This document shows, in pieces, positions 15,564-24,743 of a DNA stretch of 64,000 nt. This stretch comes from JARKQH01 sp964631605 (GTDB lineage: Bacteria; Verrucomicrobiota; Verrucomicrobiia; Limisphaerales; UBA8199). Location: positions 1-64,000 of the forward strand of contig CAZVYG010000009.1 in assembly GCA_964631605.1 (NCBI GenBank). Reading direction: 5' to 3'. The translations under genes were made by a program, and so were the position numbers. The notes below the pieces were generated by a model. That model did not search any database. It saw only the letters and a program-made list of their open reading frames with translations, and was not told the DNA's origin. Numbering within the stretch: the first letter of the stretch is position 1; each line of letters starts with the position of its first letter.

Positions 15564-17294
15564 ATGTGGTGGCGGTGGCGAAGGTTGTCTTATTTGATGG
15601 TTGCAGGGTTCCTGGCGGGGAGTGAAGCGGGCGCGCAGTCGGACGCCGAAGGGATTGCCCGCGATTATTGCGCTCGGGTCGCAGTGACCTCGCCCTCGGG
15701 ACGGCAACAGATTTACGACTTTGTGCGCGGTCTGGACCGCGCCGGCCTGCTGACGAACCTGCTGGACTTCGCTTTTTTCTCGGCGGACTTGAACACGGCG
15801 TCTGGCCCGCCGCTGTCCTTGAACAACACCGGGGTGGTCATCGGCACGACCCACCGGCTCCGGGGAGGATTCGAGTTTCCCAACAAGACGAACAATAACG
15901 GGCTCTATTTCACCAACCTGCCGCCCACCCCCGCCGGCCGGACGGTGATTGTCTGGGGGGCGCCCGCCTACTACCCGAACATCAGCAACAACGTTAACAA
16001 CAGCATTTTCGAGCTGACCGGGCCGGGCGCGCAGGGCGAGGCCCTGAATCCGATCTGCTCGTTTTACGCCTGGTGGACGCCGCGGCCCTACTTTTTCAAC
16101 GGAGCGCAGAGTCAGCTTGGGGCCGGACATATCAACGCATATAATTCATTCTTCGTGGCCTCGCTGGCTTCGGGCCCCGCGGGATGCGAAGGGTTGTACA
16201 AGAGCGACTACCCACGGGCTGCGACGCATTTCACCGGGACTAACCCCGTGGCGGCCTCGCCCAGCGTGCTGCGCTTTGCGTGGCGGAATTCACTGGCCAA
16301 CACCAACTGCGGCTGGCTGGGCGTCATTCGCGGGTTTGCCTGCTTTAATCGGATGCTGACCACCAACGAGGTCTGCCTGGTGGACACGCTGGTGCCGCGG
16401 GTCGGCCTGGTCATTGATGGCGATTCCAAAACCGTCAGCAATCCGTGGACGTGGTTTTGGTGTGAAACGCCCGAAACCTGGGGTCTTTATTCGATCCTAA
16501 CCAATTCGGCGGTGAGCGGCACCCTGGTCTCGGCACGAAACGTCGGCACCAACATCACCAGCATGGAGCACCGCTGGCCGGCCAACTCGCTGTTCCGCAC
16601 CAATGCCCAGTTTCCGCGCGTGATCTACACGGTCCGTGGAGGTCACAACGATTTTCAGGGGCCGGATTTGGCGCAGGCGAGCTACATTACCAACGCCTTC
16701 AAGGCCATCACCAATCTATGGCTGTTGGGCCGGTCCAACGGCTTTACGGCCGTGGGTTGGACGATTGACCGGACGGGGACGACCTGGACGGCCAACAACA
16801 GCAACCTGCTGATGTTGCTGAACGGCTGGATCCGGCAGCACCGCGATTTGTGTGACTATCTGGTGGACGCCGAACAGTGGTTTGTGAGCGAGTTTGGGGA
16901 GACCCCCTACACCAACCAGGCAATCTATTACTACAACGCCTACAACACGGTGCACGAGACCCCGCTGGGCGGCGAATTGCTGGGGCGGGCGGTGGCCACC
17001 TTTGCCGCCCCGGGCCTGCCGGAGCCGCCGATGAGATTTGTCCTCTCGGCGCACAGTCCCCAAATCACGGCCACAGGCTTCGAGTTTGAAGTGGAAGGCG
17101 TGCCCGCTTCAAGAAACGTGACCATCGAGGCCAGCACCAATCTACTCGACTGGGAGTTGGTCACCAACGCCGCACCGGTTGCAGGCTGGATAAGGATCTC
17201 CGATCCGGCAGCGGCCCATTTTCCGACCCGTCATTACCGCGCAATGGTTACCGAGCCGGCGCGGCCGGAGTCGTTCGGGGCTTGGAAACCATGA
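15564..17294 (+). CDS. Secreted SGNH/GDSL-like hydrolase with LamG-like N-terminal part
   Basis: A 576-residue protein with a signal peptide (LSYLMVAGFLAGSEAGA). The first ~260 residues are a beta-rich, Asn-rich domain that resembles concanavalin/LamG modules (RTVIVWGAPAYYPNI, GWLGVIRGFACFNRMLTTNEV). Residues about 270-470 show SGNH blocks: VIDGDSKT (nucleophile Ser), TVRGGHND (GxND) and VHETPLGGELLG (His). The Asp normally three residues before that His is Asn (NTVH), which may weaken or alter catalysis. The tail (FEVEGVPASRNVTIEASTN) resembles verrucomicrobial C-terminal sorting/adhesion modules. The 3' end overlaps the convergent flippase gene by 47 bp. Confidence 0.7.
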   Translation: MWWRWRRLSYLMVAGFLAGSEAGAQSDAEGIARDYCARVAVTSPSGRQQIYDFVRGLDRAGLLTNLLDFAFFSADLNTASGPPLSLNNTGVVIGTTHRLRGGFEFPNKTNNNGLYFTNLPPTPAGRTVIVWGAPAYYPNISNNVNNSIFELTGPGAQGEALNPICSFYAWWTPRPYFFNGAQSQLGAGHINAYNSFFVASLASGPAGCEGLYKSDYPRAATHFTGTNPVAASPSVLRFAWRNSLANTNCGWLGVIRGFACFNRMLTTNEVCLVDTLVPRVGLVIDGDSKTVSNPWTWFWCETPETWGLYSILTNSAVSGTLVSARNVGTNITSMEHRWPANSLFRTNAQFPRVIYTVRGGHNDFQGPDLAQASYITNAFKAITNLWLLGRSNGFTAVGWTIDRTGTTWTANNSNLLMLLNGWIRQHRDLCDYLVDAEQWFVSEFGETPYTNQAIYYYNAYNTVHETPLGGELLGRAVATFAAPGLPEPPMRFVLSAHSPQITATGFEFEVEGVPASRNVTIEASTNLLDWELVTNAAPVAGWIRISDPAAAHFPTRHYRAMVTEPARPESFGAWKP

Positions 17295-18663
17295 ACCGGA
17301 GCCAGCGGGTGCCCAGGCTTCTGGCGCCCGCCGCCGGCCAATACCAATACAGGAACACCAGGCCGGACACCAACGGCGCCACGATCAGGGAAAGCATTCC
17401 CAAGCTGGACCAGCGGGCGAGAGCCAGGGCCAGCAGGATGCTGCCAGCGTTGGTGGCCACGGTGGACCAGAGCGTGGGGATGCGGTTTTCGACGGACAGC
17501 AGGGTCCCCCAGAAGAGGTAACCCATTTCGAGCAAGGCGTTGAGTGCAAGGAGCGCCAGCCAGGACCGCGCCACGAGGGTTTTGTCGGTGCCGAGCCATT
17601 CGAGCAAGGGGGGGCCGGCCAGGATGGCCGCGGCGCCCAGCAGCAGGAAGGTGACGATCTGAAGCCACAAGCGCGGCCATAACATCACGCGCAGGGCTTC
17701 GAAGTTGTGCGCCGCGCGGAGTTGGCCGGCGGCGGGCCATTTGACCGAAGTCCACACCGTGGCCATGCCCGCCGCGATGCCGATGATCTGAACCGAAAGG
17801 CCGTAGGCGCCGTTGGCGGCGAGCCCGTAGAGGGAAACGCATAGCGTGGTGAAAGCCGTGTTGCGGAAGTAGGTGCTCAGGAGCTGGAGTCCCAGCCGCC
17901 AGCTATTGGGCCAGATCAAGCCGAGCAAAAGGGGGACGCGGGCGCCCGGCGGGTCGGGTTCGAGGGTTCCCAACACTTCACGGCATTTTTTGCGTGAAAG
18001 CCAGCGGTTGAGCAGCGCGCCGGTGATGCCGCCCAGCGGCACACTCAGGAGACCCGCGCCGAGCCACAGCAACAGGCAGGCGAGCACGATCCGGGTGCCG
18101 TAGGCTCCAAAAGAAATCGCCGCGCTATCCCGAACCCGGTTGCAGTAATAAAGAAAGGTGTTCCACCAAACCGAATAGAGCTCGAGAGTGGCGCCGGCGA
18201 GCGCGACTCCCCAAGACAGCCAGGTCCAGCCTGGCGAGGCGGTTTCCCCGGCGCCGGCAGCGACCAGCACGGTGCCCCAGACTCCCATGGCAACGAAGGC
18301 CAGCAGAGCGAGGCAGCCGTAGAGGGCGCGGGTTGTGTGGAGGAGCTGCCGCAGGAGGGGAACATTAGGCTTGCCGGTTACCGACGCGGGATCGGCGAGG
18401 CCCTGGGGCTGCAGGGCAGTCGCGCCGCTCATGGCGTAACTGACGAATCGGCCCACCGTGGCGGAGAAACTGGCGTCCAGAATGGGCAGCAAGGCGGTGA
18501 CGCTCAGAAAGACATAGTACATGCCGAATTCGGCTTTCGGCAGTTGATAAACCAACAGCGGCAGGAGGATCAGGCCCGAGGCCAGCCGCAGTCCGTTAAA
18601 GGCCCAAGCCCAGATCACCGCCGAGTTCCGGGCGCGAGCGAGCAGTTGGACGAACCTGGGCAT
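17248..18663 (-). CDS. Polysaccharide flippase (MOP/Wzx-like)
   Basis: A 471-residue integral membrane protein with about 12 helices, including FNGLRLASGLILLPLLVYQL, TGALLNRWLSRKKC and ILLALALARWSSLGMLSLIV. The early motif LPKAEFGMYYVFLSVTALLP is the usual second-helix pattern of MOP-family oligosaccharide exporters. It should flip a lipid-linked glycan across the inner membrane. ATG 18663 (MPRFVQLLARARN) is chosen; a longer start would overlap the upstream glycosyltransferase, whose stop is 19 bp away. The two genes form an operon divergent from wecB. Confidence 0.83.
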   Translation of the reverse strand: MPRFVQLLARARNSAVIWAWAFNGLRLASGLILLPLLVYQLPKAEFGMYYVFLSVTALLPILDASFSATVGRFVSYAMSGATALQPQGLADPASVTGKPNVPLLRQLLHTTRALYGCLALLAFVAMGVWGTVLVAAGAGETASPGWTWLSWGVALAGATLELYSVWWNTFLYYCNRVRDSAAISFGAYGTRIVLACLLLWLGAGLLSVPLGGITGALLNRWLSRKKCREVLGTLEPDPPGARVPLLLGLIWPNSWRLGLQLLSTYFRNTAFTTLCVSLYGLAANGAYGLSVQIIGIAAGMATVWTSVKWPAAGQLRAAHNFEALRVMLWPRLWLQIVTFLLLGAAAILAGPPLLEWLGTDKTLVARSWLALLALNALLEMGYLFWGTLLSVENRIPTLWSTVATNAGSILLALALARWSSLGMLSLIVAPLVSGLVFLYWYWPAAGARSLGTRWLRFMVSKPRTTPAAPAR

Positions 18664-18682
18664 GGCATCGGGGCCGGGCGCC

Positions 18683-19834
18683 TCAGGTGGCCGTCCGCCG
18701 GGCCACCTCGGCCAGGAATTGCGCGGCCACGCTCGGCGCGCTGAAATCACTCATGCCTTGGAAGCGGCGCGCGAAGTCTTCGCGCTTTCCAGCAAGCTTG
18801 AGCGCCGCGGTCATGGCGCTGGCAATGCGGGCGGGGTCTTCGCCGGGCGCCAGGATGGCCGTTTCGGGAAAGCGGCGCACCAGGCGGGCGCTGGAGCTGG
18901 ACTCAGGACTCACCATCAACACCGTCCGATTGACCATGAGGTATTCGACTATCTTCGTGGTCATGAAGACGGGCTCGCCAAAATCGGCATCCAGCGCCAC
19001 CAACACGTCCGCGCCGGCCATCGCCGGTTTGACGTCTTTCACCCGGGGACGCACCTCCACGGCGGCCCCAAGGCCAAGGCGCTCGGCGTCCGGCAGAACC
19101 GTGGCCGGATCGGCGCCGACGAAAACGAAGCGTGACGCGGCCGAGGATTGCCGATGCCGCGCGAAGCCCTCGAGCAGGGCGCGGGCATTTCGCCTGCCGT
19201 AGAAGGACCCGAGGTAGGCGAAGGTGGGCGGCTGTGCCGGAGGCGGCTCCAACCAGATCGGGAGCGGCGCCACATGCGGCAACACAAAGGATTTTGCAGC
19301 GATTGGCAATCCCAGACATTTTTCCTGAAATACCAGCGCCTCGGGGGTGGTGAACGTGATGGCCTGCGCCGGGCCCAGCAGGCGGCGGGAATAATTGCGA
19401 AGACGACGAAACAAGTGCGTGCCGGCCGTCACCCACGGCGCCGGAAAGGGATCGCTATAATGAATCCAGTAGGGGCGCCGCAACCGGGCTGCGATCAGCC
19501 GGGCAGCTTCCGCGCTGCTGATCGGGGCGGAGCGGCCGTAAATCAGGTCGTGGCCTTGAAAGCGGGCAGACTGCGCCGCCACGCGCCGGCACCACAAAAC
19601 GAACGAGCCCGGCGCGCGATAGAGCCGGGAGAGCAAAGCAAACACCCAGTGCGGAACCCGCGGAGAGGCCACCCGGGCATACTCAAGATGCGGATGCTGG
19701 AAGCTGCAGTCGGCCTCGTCGGACGTGACGAGGGTGAGGCGGCAGCCGGCGTCGAGCAGGGCGCGAACAAGACGCCCGGTGCAGATACCCTCGGGCATCG
19801 CATCAAAGTGATACGAGCTAATCAGCAGCCGCAT
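18683..19834 (-). CDS. GT-B glycosyltransferase (family 4-like)
   Basis: A 383-residue cytoplasmic enzyme. The N-terminus MRLLISSYHFDAMPEGICTG is the first Rossmann strand and acceptor loop; the C-terminal half has FAYLGSFYGRRNARALLEGF, FVFVGADPATV and ADVLVALDADFGEPVFMTTK followed by IVEYLMVNRTVLMVSPESSS, the donor-binding region of GT4-type enzymes. Sugar and acceptor are unknown. ATG 19834 starts the conserved region; upstream in-frame codons run antisense to wecB and are not believed. It begins the minus-strand half of the polysaccharide locus. Confidence 0.8.
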   Translation of the reverse strand: MRLLISSYHFDAMPEGICTGRLVRALLDAGCRLTLVTSDEADCSFQHPHLEYARVASPRVPHWVFALLSRLYRAPGSFVLWCRRVAAQSARFQGHDLIYGRSAPISSAEAARLIAARLRRPYWIHYSDPFPAPWVTAGTHLFRRLRNYSRRLLGPAQAITFTTPEALVFQEKCLGLPIAAKSFVLPHVAPLPIWLEPPPAQPPTFAYLGSFYGRRNARALLEGFARHRQSSAASRFVFVGADPATVLPDAERLGLGAAVEVRPRVKDVKPAMAGADVLVALDADFGEPVFMTTKIVEYLMVNRTVLMVSPESSSSARLVRRFPETAILAPGEDPARIASAMTAALKLAGKREDFARRFQGMSDFSAPSVAAQFLAEVARRTAT

Positions 19835-19888
19835 AAAAGCTGGGACCATTGTCCGGGTTTGACGCGGCCATGCAAGGCGCAAGCGCGA

Positions 19889-19919
19889 GGGGGGCGGGTT
19901 GGGGCGGGTTGGGGAGGGG
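19889..19919 (+). promoter_or_regulatory. G-quadruplex motif in divergent promoter region
   Basis: Six G runs of three to six bases with loops of one or two bases lie on the + strand between the divergent glycosyltransferase (start 19834) and wecB (start 20034). The spacing satisfies the usual four-run G4 rule several times over. It would fall in the 5' leader or promoter of wecB. Role in regulation is inference. Confidence 0.5.
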
Positions 19920-20033
19920 CGGTGGCAGGTGAATTTGATTGAAAAAGCCGGCGTTTGCGGGCACTCTGCGCGCGGTGAATGGATGCCGCAGAATGCTGGT
20001 CCGGGCGGTCGCGGCTTCAATCGCGCGGGGCGC

Positions 20034-21194
20034 ATGGTGAAGGTCGCCGTTATTTTTGGCACGCGGCCCGAAGCGATTAAGCTGGCGCCCGTCGTGTTGG
20101 GTTTGCGCCGGCAGGCGGGGCTGACTTGCCGGGTCTGCGTAACGGCGCAGCATCGGGAGATGCTGGACCAGGCGCTGGCCGTTTTCGATATCCAGCCGGA
20201 CACGGACCTGGACCTCATGCAGGCGAACCAGACGCTGGGCAAATTCACCTCGCGCGCCATCGCGGCGCTGGATGACTATCTGGCGGAGGAAGCCCCCGCA
20301 CTCGTGCTGGTGCAGGGCGACACGACGACCGTTTTGTGCGCCAGCCTGGCCGCCTTTTACCATCAAATCCCGGTCGGCCACGTCGAGGCCGGCCTGCGCA
20401 CCGGCAACCTGATGTCCCCCTGGCCGGAAGAGGCCAACCGGGTGCTGACCAGCCGCCTGGCCGCGTTGCACTTCGCGCCCACCGCCACCAGCCGCGACAA
20501 CCTCCTGCGCGAGGGGATTGCCCCGGACCGGATTTTCGTGACCGGCAACACAGTGATTGACGCCTTATTTCTTACGCTGGAGAAGGCGCGGGCGCGTCCG
20601 CCAGTCATTCCCGGCTTGCCGCCGGGTTTGGTTGAGGATGCGAAGGGTCCGCCCCTGGTGCTGATCACGGGCCATCGCCGGGAGAACTTCGGCGCGGCAT
20701 TCGAGTCCATCTGCCGGGCCATTGCCCAACTGGCGGAACGTTTCCCCCACGCTCACTTTGTCTATCCGGTGCATTTGAATCCCCATGTGCGCGAGCCGGT
20801 GATGCGGCTGCTGGCGCCCGCGGCGGCGGCAGGCAACATCCACCTGCTGGAGCCGCTGGATTATCTGCCGTTTGTGGCCCTGATGAACCGCTCGACGCTC
20901 ATCCTGACGGATTCGGGCGGCATCCAGGAGGAAGCCCCGAGCCTGGGCAAACCGGTGCTGGTCATGCGTGAAACCACGGAGCGGCCGGAGGCGGTCGAAG
21001 CTGGCACGGTAAAACTGGTCGGCACGGATTGCGCCACCATTGTGCGCGAGACCAGCCGCCTGCTGGAGGACCCCGCCGCCTACGAGCAGATGCAGCGGGC
21101 GCATAATCCTTACGGCGACGGCGCGGCCGCGCGCAGGATTGTCGGACTTTGCGCCGAATTCTTGAGCGGGCAGCCGGCCCGACCGCGCGCATGA
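20034..21194 (+). CDS. wecB: UDP-N-acetylglucosamine 2-epimerase (non-hydrolysing)
   Basis: A 386-residue cytosolic enzyme that interconverts UDP-GlcNAc and UDP-ManNAc for surface polysaccharide synthesis. Family motifs are clear: VAVIFGTRPEAIKLAPVV, VQGDTTTVLCASLAAFY, VGHVEAGLRTGNLMSPWPEE, LITGHRRENFG and LTDSGGIQEEAPSLGKPVLV then RETTERPEA. ATG 20034 (MVKVAVIFG) places the first beta strand at the N-terminus. The stop overlaps the start of the next flippase gene (ATGA), so the two are translationally coupled. Confidence 0.95.
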   Translation: MVKVAVIFGTRPEAIKLAPVVLGLRRQAGLTCRVCVTAQHREMLDQALAVFDIQPDTDLDLMQANQTLGKFTSRAIAALDDYLAEEAPALVLVQGDTTTVLCASLAAFYHQIPVGHVEAGLRTGNLMSPWPEEANRVLTSRLAALHFAPTATSRDNLLREGIAPDRIFVTGNTVIDALFLTLEKARARPPVIPGLPPGLVEDAKGPPLVLITGHRRENFGAAFESICRAIAQLAERFPHAHFVYPVHLNPHVREPVMRLLAPAAAAGNIHLLEPLDYLPFVALMNRSTLILTDSGGIQEEAPSLGKPVLVMRETTERPEAVEAGTVKLVGTDCATIVRETSRLLEDPAAYEQMQRAHNPYGDGAAARRIVGLCAEFLSGQPARPRA

Positions 21195-22573
21195 AACGGC
21201 TGGTCCTCGAGCATCTGCCCGGTTTTCTCAAACCCTTCTGGACCCGCCTGGAGGCCTCGCCCCTCGGCTACCGCCTGGCGCGAGGGACATTTTGGAGTCT
21301 GGTGGGAGCAGTGATTTCGAAGGGCCTGGCGCTGGCGGCCTCAATCATCGTTGCCAGGATGATCGGGAAGATCAGTTTTGGCGAGCTGGGGATCATCCAA
21401 AGCACGGTCGGTCTATTTGGTGTGTTCGCGGGGCTGGGCATGGGGCTGACGGCAAACAAACATGTAGCCGAGTTGCGCGGACCGGCGCCCAGGAGGGCAG
21501 GCCGCATTATTGCCTTATCGAGTGCCACAGCCTGGTGTTCCGGCTTGGTGATGACAATCCTGCTGGTCGGGCTGGCTCCCTGGCTTGCGCAGCATACTTT
21601 GGCTGCTCCTCACCTCACTCCGCTTTTGCGCATAGGGTCGCTCCTGCTGCTCTTTAGCGCGGTGAGTGGCGCTCAAACCGGTGCGCTGGCCGGCTTCGAA
21701 GCCTTCAAGCGGATTGCGGGGATCAATTTCTACACTGGACTTGCCGCGTTTCCCCTGATGGTGGGCGGGGTCTGGTGGCGCGGCTTGGAGGGTGCGGTCT
21801 GGGGGTTGGTCGCCAGCCAGGCACTGACGTGCCTTTTCTCCTTTCTAGCCCTGCGGGACGAGGCGCGCAGTGCCGGAGTGGCGGTAACTTACGAGGGGGC
21901 GCTGCAGGAGTGGGCCGTGCTTTGGCGATTTAGCCTGCCGGCCGTGCTCGGCACCGTAACGACCGGCCCTGTTTACTGGGTCTGCAACACCCTATTGGTC
22001 AACCGTCCCGAAGGATACGCGGAGATGGGAGTGCTGAACGCCGCCAATCAGTGGTTCAGTGCTTTATTGTTTCTGCCGACCGTCCTAGGACAAGCAGCCC
22101 TGCCAATGCTGGCCGAGCGCCTCGGCCAAGAGGATCGGGACCGTTCGCGCCGGGTTCTGTTGCTTTCCATCAAGGCAAATGCGCTGATTAGTCTGCCCAT
22201 CGTCATCGGGGGGTCGGTGGGCAGTCGCGGCATCATGAGTCTCTACGGCCCAAGTTTTGGCGAGGCCTGGTTGACATTGGTGATCGTGCTCTGCACGGCG
22301 GCGTTGTTGGCTGTGCAAACGCCGGTGGGGCATATCATCACCGCCAGCGGCCGCATGTGGCTGGGAGCCCTGATGAATCTGGGGTGGGGCCTCTGTTTTC
22401 TGGGGTTCACGTGGCTATTCCTTTCCTGGGGTGCCTTGGGCTTGGCAGTTGCCCGTTTTCTTGCTTATCTGCTGCATGGAACATGGACCTTTGCTTTTGC
22501 CGTGCGCGTGTTGCGGGGAACAACCAAGACTGCAAACCTGCGGGGGATCGGTCCTACCCTAAACACTGACTGA
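21191..22573 (+). CDS. Second polysaccharide flippase (MOP/Wzx-like)
   Basis: A 460-residue membrane protein with about 12 helices. The start region GTFWSLVGAVISKGLALAAS, then IIVARMIGKISFGELGIIQS and TVGLFGVFAGLGMGLTANKHV, is typical of RfbX/Wzx exporters. It begins in a four-base overlap with wecB and precedes a methyltransferase by 13 bp. Two flippases in one locus suggest two glycans, or one recently acquired; codon use in this gene and the next looks slightly less GC-rich at third positions than in the flanking genes, judged by eye. Confidence 0.85.
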   Translation: MKRLVLEHLPGFLKPFWTRLEASPLGYRLARGTFWSLVGAVISKGLALAASIIVARMIGKISFGELGIIQSTVGLFGVFAGLGMGLTANKHVAELRGPAPRRAGRIIALSSATAWCSGLVMTILLVGLAPWLAQHTLAAPHLTPLLRIGSLLLLFSAVSGAQTGALAGFEAFKRIAGINFYTGLAAFPLMVGGVWWRGLEGAVWGLVASQALTCLFSFLALRDEARSAGVAVTYEGALQEWAVLWRFSLPAVLGTVTTGPVYWVCNTLLVNRPEGYAEMGVLNAANQWFSALLFLPTVLGQAALPMLAERLGQEDRDRSRRVLLLSIKANALISLPIVIGGSVGSRGIMSLYGPSFGEAWLTLVIVLCTAALLAVQTPVGHIITASGRMWLGALMNLGWGLCFLGFTWLFLSWGALGLAVARFLAYLLHGTWTFAFAVRVLRGTTKTANLRGIGPTLNTD

Positions 22574-22586
22574 ACCGAGCTTAGCA

Positions 22587-23450
22587 ATGAGCACAGAGTG
22601 CATGCCTGTTTCCAACCACCCGTTCAATCGTAGCGGCCTGGCGGGTTTGTCCGATTTGGACACCCCCGAATGGAGCGAACTGTTTGCCAAGCTTGAGAGC
22701 GACCAAAGCGGGTTTCTGGCAAAGGCGTCTGAGTTTCGTAGCCCTGATTACAAATGGCCTGGGGACCCGTTGCACACTTGGAGCCGGGTTTGGGAGTATC
22801 CTTACGCCTATCACCACCTCCAAAGCTGGCGTCGGACCCTGCCCGCCAATCATCTGCCGCACGTGGTGGATCTCGGCAGCGGCGTGACGTTCTTTCCCTT
22901 CAGTGTGGCCCGTCTCGGGTGCCGGGTGACGTGCACCGACACCGATCCGGTCGCCGGCACCGACCTCCAGCGGGCGGCCGGCTGTGTGCCGCAGAAGCCG
23001 GGCTCTGTCGAGTTTAGATTGTGCGGTGACAGACTACCGTTCGAAGATGGGGAGGTTGACGCCCTCTTCTGCATTAGCGTGCTCGAGCATATTCCTGGCC
23101 GGGAGAGGACTGTTTCCGAGGTCGCGCGCGTTTTGAGGCACGGGGGATTATTGGTACTTACCATGGATCTGGACCTCCGGGGAGATAGTGAGATTGGAAT
23201 ACAGCCTTATCGCAAACTCATGCAGACCCTCGAACAGCATTTTGATTACCAATGCCCCGACCGCACAGTGCACCCCGCCGACATTCTAACCAGCAAGACG
23301 GGGCCTTTTCCCGTTGCCAAGCGCGGCGGCTTGAAATTTGCGGCACGCGAGGCAATCAGGCGGGCCTTGGGCCGCAAACCGCGCCCCCGGTTGCCTTTTG
23401 TGCTTGCGGCCATGGGGCTGGTGCTGACTCGGAAGCTGAAAGGCGCTTAG
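22587..23450 (+). CDS. SAM-dependent methyltransferase of the polysaccharide locus
   Basis: A 287-residue protein with a class I methyltransferase core: LPHVVDLGSGVTFFPFSVAR (motif I), VTCTDTDPVAG (acidic motif II), FEDGEVDALFCISVLEHIPG (motif IV, as in UbiE-like enzymes) and VARVLRHGGLLVLTMDLDLR. The N-terminal ~90 residues include EWSELFAKLESDQSGFLAKA and a Trp/Tyr-rich stretch. Position after the flippase suggests it methylates a sugar or the chain end of the surface glycan; this is inference. It ends 105 bp from a convergent glycosyltransferase. Confidence 0.82.
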   Translation: MSTECMPVSNHPFNRSGLAGLSDLDTPEWSELFAKLESDQSGFLAKASEFRSPDYKWPGDPLHTWSRVWEYPYAYHHLQSWRRTLPANHLPHVVDLGSGVTFFPFSVARLGCRVTCTDTDPVAGTDLQRAAGCVPQKPGSVEFRLCGDRLPFEDGEVDALFCISVLEHIPGRERTVSEVARVLRHGGLLVLTMDLDLRGDSEIGIQPYRKLMQTLEQHFDYQCPDRTVHPADILTSKTGPFPVAKRGGLKFAAREAIRRALGRKPRPRLPFVLAAMGLVLTRKLKGA

Positions 23451-23555
23451 GCGTTGGAACTGACCACGGCCCCCGCTGCTGCAGGGGCACAGGCTGGGCC
23501 GCACACCCATTCATCACCAAACGCCCCTGGCGAGGCGCAGTTGTCCGCGCATGTT

Positions 23556-24743
23556 TTAAGTCATCTCAGACATCCTGACGACAGCTCGAGCAACGTGTTT
23601 GGCATGGAGCCGACCCGTCCAGGTGGCGCTGATGCGGGCCGGGTCGCGCATTCCACTGTCCCAGGCGGCCATTTCGGCGCAGATCGCGTCGCAGAACAGG
23701 GCGGGTGAGCGGTTGCAGGACAATGTGCCCGAGGCTTCGGAACAGAAGTAGTTGAAGGAAGCGATCAGGGCGGTGCCCACGACGGAGCAGCCGCAGCACA
23801 AGGCCTCGGCGGCCGCAATGCCAAAGGACTCGGAGTGGGAGGAATTCACGAAGATTCGGGCTTCCTGATAATGCCGGCTGAGCTGGTGGTTGGGGATGGC
23901 GCCAGTGATCTCAATGCGCGGCTGCAGCCCGGCCGGGAGCCTGCTGACCAGTCGTTGGATTACCTCCCGTCCGCTGCCGATAATCCGGGCGCGATACTCG
24001 GGACGGCGCGGCAGCGCCAGCTCCAGCGCCCGCACCAGCAGCGGGGCGCCTTTGACCAGCCGCTCCCAGCCGCCCACGGCCACGATCAGCGGTTGCTTGT
24101 TAACGGCGGGATGGTAGGCCATGTGCGACGCCACCGGGTGATGCAGCAGCGCCAGCCGCGGCACCAGGTCAGCCCGGCCACAGCCCAGCAGGAACCGGCT
24201 GAAACGCTGCATGCCCAGGGGTGAGGGCACGCCAATCCGGTCGGCCAACTCGAGGTGCTGGAGGGTCTGGGTGTAATGGGAGCGGGGGAGCGCGCCGAGG
24301 GTTTTGGCCAGGGCAATGGCCCAGGGAAACCAGCGGCGCTCCATCCGGGCGTAAACATACTTGGTCTGGAGGTAGCGGGAGAACCACACGTGCGGACTTC
24401 GAACCCCATCGGCGTCCAATACCAATACCACCTTAACTCCGGCGTCTTTCAGGGCCCGGGTGATGTTGGTAAACCGCGGCAGGGCCCACGAGTAGAGCAC
24501 CACGCCTTCGAGTTCCCACTGGCGCCACCAGGCCGGGTCTTCCATTTGGGACTGCGAGGCCAGCACCAGGTCCGGCCGTTGTTCGATCGAGGGATCCCCG
24601 AGCGCGACAAACCGGCTGTCCACGCCGTTGGCCTTGAAGCCTTCGTAAAACAAGCCGGCGTCGCGGTCCCAAAACGGATCGCGCAGGTTGTACTGCAACA
24701 GAATGACTGCAAACCAGCGTCCGGGGCGGGAGGGGGTTGCCAT
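23556..24743 (-). CDS. Glycosyltransferase family 4 protein
   Basis: A 395-residue GT-B enzyme. The C-terminal donor domain has LIVAVGGWERLVKGAPLLVR, ARIIGSGREV, IEITGAIPNHQLSRHYQEA and RIFVNSSHSESFGIAAAEAL, where the E-x7-E-like SESFGIAAAEAL motif binds the nucleotide sugar. The N-terminal half is divergent and contains VVLVLDADGVRSPHVWFSRY. It is convergent with the methyltransferase, so it has its own promoter in the 24744-25122 region. It probably completes the polysaccharide locus; donor sugar unknown. Confidence 0.87.
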   Translation of the reverse strand: MATPSRPGRWFAVILLQYNLRDPFWDRDAGLFYEGFKANGVDSRFVALGDPSIEQRPDLVLASQSQMEDPAWWRQWELEGVVLYSWALPRFTNITRALKDAGVKVVLVLDADGVRSPHVWFSRYLQTKYVYARMERRWFPWAIALAKTLGALPRSHYTQTLQHLELADRIGVPSPLGMQRFSRFLLGCGRADLVPRLALLHHPVASHMAYHPAVNKQPLIVAVGGWERLVKGAPLLVRALELALPRRPEYRARIIGSGREVIQRLVSRLPAGLQPRIEITGAIPNHQLSRHYQEARIFVNSSHSESFGIAAAEALCCGCSVVGTALIASFNYFCSEASGTLSCNRSPALFCDAICAEMAAWDSGMRDPARISATWTGRLHAKHVARAVVRMSEMT

